Shown in pieces: positions 35,426 through 49,240 of a DNA stretch of 64,000 bases. The notes beneath the pieces are model-generated. The model searched no databases and was not told the origin of the DNA. It saw nothing but the letters and a program-made list of their open reading frames with translations. Made by a program: the position numbers and the translations under genes. Origin of the DNA: Candolleomyces eurysporus (lineage: Eukaryota > Basidiomycota > Agaricomycetes > Agaricales > Psathyrellaceae). Numbering within the stretch: position 1 is the first letter of the stretch; each line of letters opens with the position of its first letter. The DNA lies in contig JANBPK010001220.1 of assembly GCA_027579435.1 (NCBI GenBank), forward strand, positions 1 through 64,000, given 5' to 3'.

Positions 35426-35644
35426 TGTTTCCTGCGTACTTCTTTTCGGCTTTGTTTTCCGTAAATTATCTGGTATTTATTAACCGCCTATTTTCGTCTG
35501 TGTTCTATTTTCGGCTTTACTACGAGTAGACTCAAAAGTCACCTTTCAATACATTGGTCAGTGAATTATCTAGCCTTCCCTTCCTTGAGAGTAAACTATG
35601 GGGTCAAGAGCCGGAGCGACCCATCCCCGTACTTCCCTGTCATA

Positions 35645-37220
35645 CAGAGTTTGCCGAAGGTCCAGCCGTAGCAGGATCGTGCATTCGAGTCGCCAATATT
35701 TCCCATAGATCATTTAGATCGGGAAAATACATGGGAGGAGGAATGTCCTCCCAAAGACTATCGTTGTGATCGATGACCGGCAGATCCTGCACTTTGAATT
35801 TCAGACCGTTTGACACTCGATTAATAAGAGATCCATACGCACATAGCTGAAGTCACCTGTTACCCACTTCTTGGAATACTTCTCGAATACGGGGTTTGAA
35901 TCATGATCCTGATGCTACGTGGGTTCAGGGAGAACGCTTGCTGTGTGAATGAAATGTGCGGAATATAAATTAGAGCACAGTGCGCATACCTCTAGATGGC
36001 ATATGAACCGTTCAACGAACTGAACCCACACCTTTGAAGTGTCGGCAACAACGTCTTGAGCGAAGTTGACTAACATCAACCACTTATCAAGCCCGCAGTT
36101 CCTTTCGTTAGCGAAATCTAAGAATTTCTCTACCGCGGAAGATCACCAGGAGCACTTTCCAACAAGCTCAGAAGCAACTTTGGTAAAGTGCAACACGAAG
36201 AGTGCAACAGTCGAGTGGTGACCTGGGCGGCGTCCCATCATGATGAAGTAGCTACATGATCGAGCCAATGAACTGAAAGTGAATGAATGGGTGCAAAGTT
36301 CAAAGCAAATGAGAGCGAGGATCATGCACTTTCTTCTAAATAGCTTGAACCCATCTGCTCAAGGAAGCGGCCCACAATACATTGAACCGCCTCGAATTTT
36401 GGGATGAGTAGCTCTTTGGAGCGACTCTTGTCAGCTAAGAGATCAACAAACGACTTGTGGTACACCCTCAATTCTTGTCACCCTGCGCTAGCCCAGGATA
36501 GTGATAGGTGTGTACGTAGGTCGCGCGCCCGGTTGTAACAAGGGAGTGCAAATCCAAGATGAGCCATACATACATGAGCGTTGGGCTTGAGCAGAAGATG
36601 ACATTCAGGTCCTGGACGTGGGCGCCTTCTAGCCCCACGCTGAGATGGTATGCTTTCAGAAGGGGGAGGAAATTACGACCATTGATATCTGTGGTTTCAT
36701 ATACTTCTTTCACTTTGGATAGAAGGTTTGCATAAAGCAGATCGAGGGGAGCAAAGGGGTCGGTTCTTTGGTTGTTTCCTGACGTTGGCGTCCGCTTGAG
36801 AATAGCGTCGAGCATATTCACTGGGGAGCTGCGACGCTCCGATACAAATCGAATGACCGTCGCAGCATAGATAAATTGTCCTGATGCGGTTTGGACCAGT
36901 ACCTTCACGTCCTCTTGGGTGGGCCACAATGTGTGCTAAGCTCGGGGGTCATCGTTTCAACTGCCAATATCCCGAAGCCTTCTCCATAGAAGGCGGCGAA
37001 TATCAGCGGTTGTGTCGTAATTGTCACTGGGCTGGATATGATAGGCCATATCAAATCATATAGGAACGGCACCAGGTCTTATGGAGGCAGCTGCGAGTGC
37101 CGTGAGGATGGCCCATCCTGACCTGCTCGTAATGAAGAGGCGAAAAGGCAGGTCACTATCGAGAAAGCCCTTTTTGATAGCGGCGAGTAGGAGTTCTGCT
37201 TGATGGTCTTCAGTCTGCGA
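35645..37220 (-). pseudogene. NACHT NLR-like pseudogene J (5' truncated)
   Basis: Minus-strand relative of gene I. Readable pieces in order: DHQAELLLAAIKKGFLDSD and PFRLFITSRSGWAI (about 37200-37080), LWPTQEDVKVL-TASGQFIYAATVIRFVSERRSSPVN (about 36930-36800), YHKSFVDLLADKSRSKELL (about 36455-36400), the exon matching EFLEFAGEGNRGLKKANKW (here EFLDFANERNCGLDKW, about 36110), VFEKYSKKWVTG, and a last piece DLPVIDHNDSLWEDIPPPMYFPD. Stops and frame changes separate them. The Walker A half is missing: the 5' end stops where the promoter of gene G begins. It therefore cannot make an ATPase. Confidence 0.82.
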
Positions 37221-37226
37221 GACGTT

Positions 37227-37246
37227 TTTCCCACACTGGGCGCTTA
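37227..37246 (+). promoter_or_regulatory. Conserved promoter block of gene G
   Basis: TTTCCCACACTGGGCGCTTA lies 80 nt upstream of the ATG of G and is identical, base for base, 70 nt upstream of H. It contains the short palindrome CCCA-CAC-TGGG. It could be a factor site or simply recently duplicated sequence. Confidence 0.4.
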
Positions 37247-37326
37247 TATGTTGTCAGGCCAGGATCGAAAGGAATTCACAGCTCTCTCTCAATCCACCAT
37301 CATCTCGACAGTGACAGCCAGCCAGC

Positions 37327-39502
37327 ATGGCTTCCAAAGCTAAACGGTCGTCAAAGCCTCAATCTCAAGTCAAATTGCCCAAGAAACTCGATATCGGCCA
37401 GAATGTCGACCGTACTCAAAACGATATAGGCGCAGTAAACGTTACAACGACCGCACCTACAGAACTGTTTTCGAACGCAAGCAAATTCGTGGTGCACAAC
37501 CTGCATGTTGATGCATCTCAGTCGTATTATCAGCACGAGTTTCCGTCTACATCGAAGGGCCCGGGTGCCTCTAGTGAGTTCGAACCCTCCGCTGAGGACG
37601 ACAATATCTGACAGGTTGATCATCACAATAGGCTCCCACATCGACTCAGAGGCTGGATGGAAGCTGCTGTTAAATGCAGCCGCCCCGAACGCCCTCTACA
37701 ACTCCGCAGACCGTTTCGACCCTCCGAAATGCGACGAAGACACGCGCGTCGAAGTGATCCAAGAAGTCATGGACTGGATGCACGATCGCGAGTCCCTTCA
37801 ACGCTTGCTGTGCATGACGGGCGCTGCAGGCTCGGGAAAGTCAGCATTGCAGCAAACCATCTCTGAACGCTGCTCGAAGGAGGGCATACTGGGATCCACG
37901 TTCTTCCTCTCCTCCACAGACCCTACTCGGAACACCGCTTCAGCCTTAATCGCAACAATGGCATATCAGCTTGGCTCGGATAACGTCGAGTTGAGGCGGG
38001 AGATGGGTACAGTGGTGGCCGAGGATCCGCTCATCTTCTCGAAGTCGATGAAGACCCAGATGGAAAAGCTCATCGTGGCTCCGTTCGGCTATCTCCAGGG
38101 CAACAGCGAGGAATCGGAGTTGTCCGCTCTCCCATACGCCATATTGATCGATGGACTGGACGAGTGCACCGATGAAGAGCGACAGGCAGAAGTGTTGTCT
38201 ACCATCAATGAATGCCTCCTCAAGAACAAGAACATGCCTTTCCGGATATTTATCGCCAGTAGGCCAGAGTGGGCTATCCGCAGCGCTTTGAAAGAAGACG
38301 GTTACCTTCACCAAGTCGCCTATCATATTCCACTGAGCGACAAGTACGATGCATTTTCCGACATCCAACGCGTGTTGTGGAGGCGGCTTCGGGAGATCGG
38401 GAGGAAAAGCTCCGATCCACGAGCACGGTCTCCTTCGTGGCCCTCGAAACAAGATATCGCGGTCTTGTGCAGGGCTGCGTCGGGCCAGTTCATCTACGCC
38501 GCAACAGTTATCAAATTCGTTTCGGATAAACGAAGTTCACCCGTGGATAGGCTTCAAATCGTGTTGAGCTGGACGCCCGACACGAACCAACGCATGAAAC
38601 CATTTACTTCACTTGACCACCTGTACACCAACATTCTACTTCGTGCAAAGGAAGAATACGAAGCATCGAACACGGATGGTCATGATTTCCTTCTGCTCTT
38701 TAGGGTGCATCAGTTGATGAAGAGAGCGCACTGGAAGTGGATGTTCAGCGCCACCGCTCTGTCCTGGCTCTTGAAGTTGGAAGAAACTGACCATGAGCAG
38801 CTATTCTGGGATTTGCGTTCCCTTGTCGCCATTGTGCCTACGACTTGGGTTTCTGCGTCAGTACGCGACTGTCATCTTCGGATTTATCACAAATCCCTTT
38901 CAGAATTTCTCGACGATGAAAGCCGTGCAAAGGACCTCTTTGTACCAGAAAAGCGTGCGGAGCTTCACGTTGCTCAGCTTTGTCTGAGGCATATAGACGA
39001 AAGTATGTTTTGCGGCAGTCTCTAGTGGTGCTTTCATTTAATCTGCTTTGCGTACCTGTTTGCAGACACGGGACGCCCAAAAATTCCCGATAGATATTCG
39101 AGGATTGACAAAACCTTCATGGTCTGTTATATATTGGGAGGACATCAGTGCACCCCCCACCCAATATTTTCTCAGGATGGGATGGCACCACTGGATCGGC
39201 TAAAGACAGTGGATAAATGGATAGACTCCATTTCCGAGCCCTATTGGACTCTTGCCAACTTAGTCCGGAAACGTTGGGTGAAGGTTTTAGCCGAACACAT
39301 TGGGACGTTGAAGGTAAACGCGCCAATTTCATTTTCGTGCTGAAGAGCGGCTAATAATAAGCATTGCAATTTTCAGGCCAGCAGCGACGAAACTGAAGAA
39401 CTCGCGGTTATACAAGGATATCATAAGAAATGGTCGAATCCAATCAAACCCATAGTCATTCATAGGCGGGGCGTGGCGGAGGGAGGAAATCAGGGATGTT
39501 GA
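37327..39502 (+). CDS. NACHT NLR-like protein G (no TPR)
   Basis: Intact STAND ATPase, 663 aa. Exons: 37327-37573, 37632-39002, 39066-39313 and 39377-39502; phases agree. Layout: basic N-terminus MASKAKRSSKPQ, pre-NACHT motif LFSNASKFVVHNLHVDA just before intron 1, then GWKLLLNAAAPNALYNSADRFDPPKC, Walker A GAAGSGKSALQQTI, Walker B AILIDGLDEC, sensor region FRIFIASRPEWAI, a winged-helix-like SGQFIYAATVIKFVSDKRSSP, KSLSEFLDDESRAKDLF, and a short C-terminal exon with EELAVIQGYHKKW. There is no TPR, WD40 or ankyrin array, so the C-terminal 150 aa would be the only candidate sensor part. Tandem with H, 476 bp apart, about 90% identical through the ATPase. Confidence 0.9.
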
Positions 39503-39888
39503 CGTTGTGGTGGAGAGCTTGAAGATGGCTTTTGCCCTAGAAAAGGACTTGGTTGTAAACCAAAACACGAGTTGCTCCAGATAAGAATGGGTAGTTCAAT
39601 CAAGACTGATGGTTTAGCCGATTAGCTCTGTGAGTCAAGCCTCCACATCGTTCTGAGGTATAGGACGGCCGAATGATGTGACACAGCGGGAGTTAGAGTC
39701 GTAATATCACGCCTGCTCAGACGTCAGACCTCCCTCCAAGCCTGATCATGGGCAATAAGTTGAACTACGATTGATTCAATTTGGTGTTGTGATAGTCTTG
39801 ACAGTGGTCACAACCCATCTCGCGAAAAAAGCGAAACTGACAGAACCTAGGCAGATGACTGTAAACTGCGGGATCAGTTTGGGACGCA

Positions 39889-39908
39889 TTTCCCACACTG
39901 GGCGCTTA
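39889..39908 (+). promoter_or_regulatory. Conserved promoter block of gene H
   Basis: Same 20-mer as upstream of G, with the CCCA-CAC-TGGG palindrome, 70 nt before the H start codon. The rest of the two upstream regions is much less alike, which argues for some constraint. Confidence 0.4.
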
Positions 39909-39978
39909 TGTGTGATCGAGGAGGGATTCACAGCTTTCTTTTGGCCTGGCATCATCTCGACACTGGCGGTCAGCCAAC

Positions 39979-42130
39979 ATGAGTCCCAAAGCTAAACGGT
40001 CGTCCTCAAAGCCTCAGTCCCGAGCCAAACTGCCCAAGAAACCTGATATCGGTCAGATAGTCGACCGTACACCAAGTGATATCGGCGCAATAAACGTCAC
40101 AGCAACCGCACCTCCAGCACTGTTTTCGAACGCGAGCAAATTCGTGGTGCACAATCTCCATGTTGATGCATTTCATCCGTACCATCAGCACGAATTTTCT
40201 TCTACATCAAAGGGCCCAGGTGCCTCTGGTGAGTTGGAACCCTCCGCTGAGGACGACGGTGACATCTGATAGGTGGATCACGACGATAGGCTCGCACATC
40301 GACTCAGAGGCCGGATGGAAGCTGCTCTTAGACGCAACCGCCCCGAACGCCCTCTACAACTCTGCAAACCGTTTCAACCCTCCGAAATGCGACGAAGACA
40401 CGCGCGTCGAAGTGATCCAAGAAGTCATGGACTGGATGCACGATCGCGAGTCCCCTCAACGCTTGCTGTGCATGACGGGCGCTGCAGGCTCGGGGAAGTC
40501 AGCATTGCAGCAAACCATCTCTGAACGCTGCTCGAAGGAGGGCATACTGGGATCCACGTTCTTCCTCTCCTCCACAGACCCTACTCGTAACACCGCTTCA
40601 GCCTTGGTTGCAACGATGGCGTATCAGCTTGGCTTGGGCAATATCGAGTTGCGGCGGGAGATGGGTACGGCGGTGGCCAAGGATTCGCTTATCTTCTCGA
40701 AATCGCTGAAGACTCAGATGGAGACGCTCATCGTGGCTCCAATCGAGTCCCTGCATCGAAACAGCGAGTTGTCCGCTTTCCCATACGCTATATTGATCGA
40801 TGGGTTGGACGAGTGCACCGATGAAGAGCGACAGGCGGAGGTGTTGTCCACCATCAACGAATGCCTCATCAAGAACAAGAATATGCCTTTCCGGATATTC
40901 ATTGCCAGCAGGCCAGAGTGGGCCATCCGCAGCGCTTTGGAAGAGGACGGTTACCTTCAGCAGGTCGCCTATCATATCCCACTGAGCGACAAGTACCAAG
41001 CGTTTTTCGACATTGAGCGCGTATTATGGAGGAGGCTTCAGGAGATCGGGAGGAAAAGCTCTGATTCACGAGCACGGTCCCCTTCGTGGCCCTCGAAACA
41101 AGATATCGCGGTCCTGTGCAGGGCGGCGTCAGGCCAGTTCATCTACGCAGCGACGGTCATTAAATTCGTTTCGGATAAACGGAGTTCACCCGTGGATAGG
41201 CTTAAAATGGTTTTGAACTGGACGCCCGACACGAACCAACGCACGAACCCCTTTGCTTCACTTGACCGCCTGTACACCAACATTCTACTTCGTGCAAAGG
41301 AAGAATACGAAGCATCGAACATGGACGGTCACGATTTCCTCCTGCTCGTGAGGGTGTATCATTTGGTGCACAAGGTGCACTGGTTCTTTGGTGTCAAGGC
41401 TCTGGCCTGGCTCTTGAAGTTGGAGGAAGATGCCCATGAAAAGCTATTCTGGGATTTGCGGTCCCTTGTCACCACCACTAGGCGTAGAGCTTGGTTTTTT
41501 CCGTCAATACCCGAATACTTCCTTCAATTTTATCACAAATCCTTTTCAGACTTCCTCGACGATGAAAGCCGTTCAAAGGACCTCTTTGTACCAGTACAGC
41601 GTGTGGAGGCTCACATTGCTCAGTTTTGTCTGAGGCATATAGACGAGAGTATGTTTTCCAACAATCCCTAGTTGTGCGTTCTTTAAATCTGATTCGCGTA
41701 CCTATTTGCAGATAGCGGAGACTTGAGGATCAGCAATGGCGATTCGAGCACTAGCGATAGCAACTTCAGGTTGAGGACGAGCAGAGCTTTTATGATCTGT
41801 CATATATTGGCAGCATATGAGTCGTGGACCCCACATCCAATATTTTTTCAAGGTGGGATGGCACCACTGGATCGACTAGAGACAGTGGATAGATATATAA
41901 ACTCCATTTGCGACTACGATCAGATTTTTGGCCTCTATTTCCGGGGTTGGGTACAGGTTCTCGCCGAATACATTGGCACGCTGAAGGTAAATGCGCCAAT
42001 TTCATTTTCATGCTGAAGAGTCGGTGACAATAAACATCGCAATTTTCAGGCCAGCGGCGACGAAACCGTAGAACTCACGGTTATACAAGGATATCAGGAA
42101 AAATGGTCCAAGCTAACGCATGATTGGTAG
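39979..42130 (+). CDS. NACHT NLR-like protein H (tandem duplicate of G)
   Basis: Intact paralogue of G, 654 aa. Exons: 39979-40228, 40290-41648, 41712-41986 and 42050-42130; phases agree. The same motifs occur: LFSNASKFVVHNLHVDA, Walker A GAAGSGKS, Walker B AILIDGLDEC, SGQFIYAATVIKF. G and H are close over exons 1-2, with two-codon indels near ESLHRNSELSA. They part in exon 3, where H has NSGDLRISNGDSSTSDSNF in place of NTGRPKIPDRYSRIDK, and in the last exon, which is shorter in H (stop after EKWSKLTHDW). The divergence sits in the C-terminal part, where fungal NLRs usually vary. Confidence 0.9.
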
Positions 42131-42481
42131 ATGATATGTGGTGGAGGGAGGAAATCAATGTGGTGGAGAGCTTGATGATATATTTTGTCCTGTAAACCAG
42201 TATGTAGGTCCAGATAAGAATGAGTTTTGCAATTAAAGAGGAAGCGGACGAGGCCGGAGGCAGCATGGAGGATTATCACGTGTGATGGGGATGTCGTCAT
42301 CGGGGAATGGCCGGGCCTGCTGGTTGCCGGCCAATAAAATGGCGACCTTTAATTTGTTCGGGGTAAAAGCAGCCGCCGTCAATGTTCAGGCTAACCGTGA
42401 AACGCATCCCGGTCGTCGTAAGTCGCTTCCAGGTATAATATTTCGACAAGACATAAAGCCCAGTCCAGCCCCCGTGTCACC

Positions 42482-44901
42482 ATGGCTCGCAAATCCTCGA
42501 CCACCGCGCCCCCAGGATNCCCCCTCCAGGCTATGCCATCGACCCAGCGCACCCCCCCATGCTTCGGTACCAGGTGTCTCTCCCCAACCTCCCCGTACCA
42601 CCGCTCGAATCCACCTGTGCAAAGTACCTGGAGACCGTGAAGCCACTGTTGACCCCATCCGAGTACGCCAACACCAAGGCCGCCGTCGAAGAGTTCGTTG
42701 CCTCGCCTCATGCAGCGGAACTCCAGAGCTTGCTCAAGAAGAGGGCTGCTGAGCCCGGACGTGACAACTGGCTCAGCGAGTGGTGGAACGACGTGGCGTA
42801 CATGGCTTACAGGGACCCCGTCGTGGTCTTTGTGAGCTACTACTTTGTGCACGTCGACGATGCCGTCAAGCGCAGGGGCAAGGACCAGGCCAAGCGGGCT
42901 GCCAGCCTGATCAAGGCGATGCTGCCGTTCAGGGAACTGACAGAGAGGTGCGTGGTCGCTCTTCATCTGTAATATTCATTCTAATGCTCGTTCTAGTGGC
43001 CGATTGGAACCAGAAAAGGTTCGAGGAAACCCCCTCTGCATGGCCTCGTACAAATGGCTCTTCCACTCGTCCCGTTACCCCACCAAACCCTCGGACACCG
43101 CAGGCAAATTCGACGCTGCGACTCACAACCACATCGTCGTCGTTCGCAAAAACAAGTTCTTCACCGTCCCTCTTACCAACGCCAAGGGCCAGGAGGTCAG
43201 CTATGCTGAATTGGCAGCGTGAGTGTCCCGTCCTTCCTTTCCGTTCCGTTCAGCTACGGTGTTATTCCGGCGTTTTCCCCGCCTTTCCTTCCTTCAACCC
43301 CAGCTCCCTTTTTCGTCTTCATTGCGGTATACCGTCTCGTACCAGTCCGGAGGGGGTGTCGTACACGTTTCCCGCACCTCTCGTCATCCAGTGGTGGCGC
43401 AGGCTTTGCCTTCACGACTTGAGCAAACCCCGTGGGGTTTCAGACCCATTTAGATCTGAATGGCCGCGTGTGTTGGGGCGTCTGGACTGGCCAAGATTTT
43501 CTTTCTTCATCTCCTGAGAGACTCTCGTTCTTCCCGCTCGGGGGCTTTGTCACCGTTGCGTGGAGTGCCTTTCCTGATTTCCGCCCGTCGAACTGACAGC
43601 GGGCGCGAAATGGTTGTTCCTTCCCGTTAATTCAGTTTTCGTCGTCCCGGAGGAGCCTGACCCCATACTGATCCATCTTCTCATCTTCTTACAGCCAACT
43701 CAACAAGGTCAAATCTCTCGCTGGCGAGACGCCCAACCCTATCGGAATCGGAGCCTTCACAGCGGACAACCGCGACCACTGGACCGACAACCGCGCCAAA
43801 CTTATCGCTGCCTCTCCTAAAAATGCCGCCCTACTCGAAAAGATCGAGAGCGCGATGATCGTGGTGGCTCTCGACGATGCCTCGCCCGTCACTCGCGACC
43901 AAGTCAGCTGGGAGACATGGACAGGCAACGCCCGCAACAGGTTCTTCGATAAACACCAGCTCGTCGTCTTCGAGAACGGCAAGTCCGGTTTCCTCGGGGA
44001 ACATTCGTGTATGGACGGGACTCCCACTTTGCGGCTGAACGAATTCGTTTTGGGCTCCATCGAGAAAGGCAAAGTCGACTTGACCGAAACCGAAGTATCT
44101 CCTTCCGACCTACCTCCTGTCGAGGAGCTCAAGTTTGAGGTGAACAAGGAGGTGGAGGGAGCGTTGAAGGAGGCTGAGGGGAGGTATGAGGAGTTGTTGG
44201 GCGACCATCATATGAAGGTGTTGCATTATGAGGGCTATGGGAAGAACTTTATGAAGCAGCACAAGATCTCGCCCGATGCGTGGGTGCAGATGGTCAAGCA
44301 GCTCGCGTTCCACAAGCTCGAGGGTCGTCCCGGTGTGTGCTACGAAAGTGCGCAGACCAGAAAGTACAAGTTGGGCAGGACCGAGGTCATCCGCAGCGCG
44401 AGCAGCCAAAGCAAGGAGTGGGTCGATGCGATGGAAGGCACAGAGTCGTTGGACCCGGCCAAGTTGAGAGAGCTCTTTAGGAGTGCGGTGGCCAGGCATG
44501 GGCAGTACGCTGCGTGGGCTGCTGATGGTGTTGGTGTAGACCGCCATTTGTTTGGTCTGAAGCAGCTCATCAAGGACTCGTCCTCGCCTTCGATTACCCC
44601 CAAGATCTACACCGACCCTGCGTTCTCCAAGTCGAACCACTGGGAACTGTCGACATCTCAGCTCAGCTCCAAGTACTTTGACGGATGGGGCTACGGCGAG
44701 GTCGTACCCGACGGCTTTGGCTTGAGCTATAGCATTGGGGACGACTACGTCAGGTGGACGGTTACGAGCAGTCAGAAGGGAGGCAGGGGCAAGGAGGCCA
44801 ACGAGAAGATTGTCCACTATTTGGCGGAGGCTGCTGCGGAGTTGAAGAAGACGATGGAGGCCGCGGCAAAAGCAGACGCTGCCAAGGCGAGCAAGCTCTA
44901 G
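42482..44901 (+). CDS. Carnitine O-acetyltransferase, peroxisome-targeted
   Basis: Transfers acetyl groups between CoA and carnitine, letting acetyl units leave peroxisomes and mitochondria during growth on fatty acids or acetate. Exons: 42482-42947, 42997-43218 and 43695-44901, about 631 aa. Motifs: choline/carnitine acyltransferase signature LPNLPVPPLESTCAKYL near the N-terminus, WWNDVAYMAYRDPVVVF, PLCMASYKWLFHSSRYP, the catalytic-His block GEHSCMDGTP, and GWGYGEVVPDGFGLSYSI. The last three residues are SKL, a textbook PTS1 peroxisomal signal. An N at 42519 in a C run breaks the frame between the ATG and the conserved part; one more base there would join them. Intron 2 (43219-43694) is 476 nt, far longer than its neighbours. 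The yeast equivalent is CAT2. Confidence 0.93.
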
Positions 44902-45457
44902 AGGATTTTTTCTCGTCTCTCTTTTCTGATGACCGGCGCGAATGGATATAATACTTGGATGGTTTGGGATATATACCATTAGCCGTTGCTTTGTTCTGCT
45001 CTTTGCTGCATACTAACTATCGCTAGTACGCTAGAGCCTATACCATCTGTACCGTGTCTTTCGTGTCGTCTGCTCAAAGGAAGTTTGTATAGCTGATACT
45101 TCCCCTAATGAAAAGTACTATGGATATTATATCATGTCATAGAAACAGCACAAGGATTGCTCCAGAATCGATGTTGCTACCGTCAGGAAGCGAAAATCCT
45201 CAGATCTCGTCAAAAACAATTGATCAGAAACTCTGGCAAGCGCCCGCACCTATTAGGCGTCATTGCCATGGTCCCCACGCTCGTGACGTGTCATGGCCAA
45301 AAACGCGCCTCAAGTTACGGGACGTCAACCTTGTTGTCAACAACGTCCATCTCGTGTTTGGGTAGACCTTTGTAAGTGCCAATCGTTGTCATTCTGTGGC
45401 CTCAGGGCGTGCTAACACTCAGTGGATCTATCTCTTACTTAGAGGAAGGCTAACAAA

Positions 45458-46618
<1,161 letters not shown>

Positions 46619-46721
46619 TGAGAACATGGATGAGTATTTCAAAAGCAACTTCGCGGAAATCGAATCATTCACAACATCTTCTCTGTTCGCCCTTCCCTCG
46701 ACGCCCACGATCGTCATTGCC

Positions 46722-49240
46722 ATGCCTGGCAAGCGTAAATGGTCGTTTCTGAAGTCTTTCTTCCGCATTTCTCAGTCTGGAAAGAAACCAAAGAACGAGG
46801 TCGTGCATCTGACCGTCGCGCAACCCGTCTCACCCAATTCGAGACCAAGTAGCGCAAACCTCTCTTCGCCTACTGGTTTGCCTCCATCGCCTCAATCCGT
46901 ACATCCTCCCGTTTCAGACCCGGGAGAATGTCCATCACAGACGCCAGAGCACGAGCTAAATAGCGCCACAGGGAGGGCTCGACCAGACAGTTTGGCGTTT
47001 TTCCCTAGTGCCAATCACTTTCATTTGGAGCACTTCCATTATAACGAAGGATCCCGGGACACTAATCAACACTCATCACAGTCGATTGAGAGTGAGCTAT
47101 TACCGCCTCCTTTTCTGTTTACACTGATATATCTGACGTCAGGTTGGAAGCTGCTGCTTCAACACGCGGCCCCAAACGCCTTGCACGACTCTAGCGCTCG
47201 TTTTGACCCTCCAAAATGCGACAAAGATACTCGCGTTGAGGTCATCGGAGAGATTATGGGATGGATTCAAGACTGCGACTCCCCTCAACGTTGCCTATGC
47301 CTCACGGGTGCAGCAGGCGCTGGTAAATCTGCTTTGCAGCAAACCATCGCTGAACGCTGTGCAGAGAAGAACGTCTTAGCTTCGGCCTTCTTCTTTTCCA
47401 GTGCAGATTTCACTCGAAACATCGTCGNCCCCCATTATCCCCACCATTGCCTACCAGCTATCCCGTATCAACCCACTACTACGGTGTTGCATCGTGGCAG
47501 CAATAGAAGATGATCCACTTGTCTTCTCGAAGTCGTTGCGAGCCCAGATAGAATCCCTCATTGCTCGACCTCTCCTCCAGTACCAAGAGAAGTCAGGTGC
47601 TGACCTCCGCGACATTCCTCGTGCGATACTGATTGATGGCCTTGACGAATGCGCGAATGAAGACCATCAAGCAGAACTTCTCGCTGTCATCAAGGATGGC
47701 TTCCTCAATGGGAGTCTTCCATTTCGTCTTTTCATTGCGACCAGACCAGAATGGGCCATCCGTACGGCGCTCGCGACTGGTGGCTGCTTTCATGGAGTCG
47801 CCTATCAAATCCAACTCAGTGATAAATACGACGCGACTGCGGACATCCGCCGCTTTCTGTGGAGGAAGCTTCTGGACATTGGTGCCCGAAGCAGTGACCC
47901 TCAAGCGCAACCGCCGTTTTGGCCCANCCCCCCAGGACTTGGAGATATTGGTCCGGGCCGCATCGGGACAGTTTATTTATGCTGCGACGGTCATTCGGTT
48001 TATATCAGAACGTCGCGGCTCCCCAGTAAATAGGCTCAACACTATTCTAAACTGGACCTCCGGAAACAACCAAAGATCCAACCCCTTTGCCCCCCTCGAC
48101 CTGCTTTACGCAAACATTTTATCCAAAGCGAAAGAGGCGTATGACGCCGCTGATATCAACGGCCACGACTTCCTCCTCCTTCTGAACGCATACCGCCTCA
48201 ATATGGATCGAAATGACGACCATATTGTCCAGGACTTGGACCACCTCCTTTGCTCTGAGCGCGACGCTCATGTATGGCTCCTCTCTGATTTACGCTCCCT
48301 CATCACAACCGAAGCCTACCCCGATCATAGAGCATCCGGCCAACAGCTCCTGCAGTTGAGGATGTACCACAAGTCGTTTCTTGATTTCTTATCCGACCAG
48401 AGCCGGTCTAAAGAGCTGTTCTTCCCGAAATCCGAGGTGCTCAAGTTTGTCGCGCGTCACTGTCTTAATCATATAAATTCAGGCCGATTGGAAGACAGTA
48501 CGTGATACCCGCTCGCATTTGAACCGTACTTTCCACTCATTCACCCCCTCAGTTCATTGGGTCGATCACGCAGCCGCTTCATGGGACCCCACCCATGTCA
48601 ACGGTCGACGCTTGAATCACTCGCTCCGTATTTTGCCAGGGTTGCTTTTGGAGTGGCTGGAAACCACTCCCGAGGATTTTCCTGTCGCGGAGTTCCTGGA
48701 GTTCGCTGGCGAAGGCAACCGTGGACTGAAAAAGGCGAATAAATGGCTGAAGGTGGTGAAATCGACTTACTTGCCTCCTCGGCATCCTCAAAACGAATGG
48801 GTTGAGCTGACTTTACTGTTCATTCGGCAGCTCGAGGTACGAGCCTCGTTTCGCTTTTTCTATTCTGCATCTGTTTCATTCACACAACAAACGTTCTCCC
48901 CATATAGCATGAGAATCATGATTCGATCCCTGTCTTTGAGAAGTACCACAAGAAGTGGGTAAAAGGTGACTGCAACGACGTGCGTACCAGATTTCTTCTT
49001 AATTGAGTGCCAAGTGGTCTTACCGTCGAGCTGTAGGACCTACCGGATATCAACTACGATGGCGTGGAGGACATTCCTCCTCGCTTCTATTTTCCAGATC
49101 GAAGCGATTCTGGTACCGTTGCAACCCTAGCAGACTCTATCGAACACGTACAAGGATTTCTGGAGACCGATGGTTCCAACTTTGGTCCCTTACTTACGAA
49201 CTCAGCTATACTGAATTGTCTCAGCTTCACGACTGTATAG
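46722..49240 (+). CDS. NACHT NLR-like protein I (frame interrupted only at two Ns)
   Basis: STAND ATPase related to G, H and J. Exons: 46722-47091, 47143-48497, 48553-48836, 48908-48979 and 49037-49240, 760 aa once the Ns at 47428 and 47927 are ignored; both removals restore frame and phase. An in-frame ATG at 46626 is possible, but MPGKRKWSFLKSFFR at 46722 fits a basic start like those of G and H. Layout: Ser/Pro-rich linker, pre-NACHT motif AFFPSANHFHLEHFHYNE, GWKLLLQHAAPNALHDSSARFDPPKC, Walker A GAAGAGKS, Walker B AILIDGLDEC, FRLFIATRPEWAI, SGQFIYAATVIRFISERRGSP, KSFLDFLSDQSRSKELFF, and two C-terminal exons (DIHWVDHAAASWDP…, DLPDINYDGVEDIPPRFYFPD…). No repeat array is seen. It starts 260 nt after the EBP gene, same strand. 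Confidence 0.85.

Noticed and set aside
44110..44979. 289-aa minus-strand ORF opposite the carnitine acetyltransferase
   Set aside because: It is the shadow of a strongly biased coding strand; the plus strand has the catalytic motif and family blocks.
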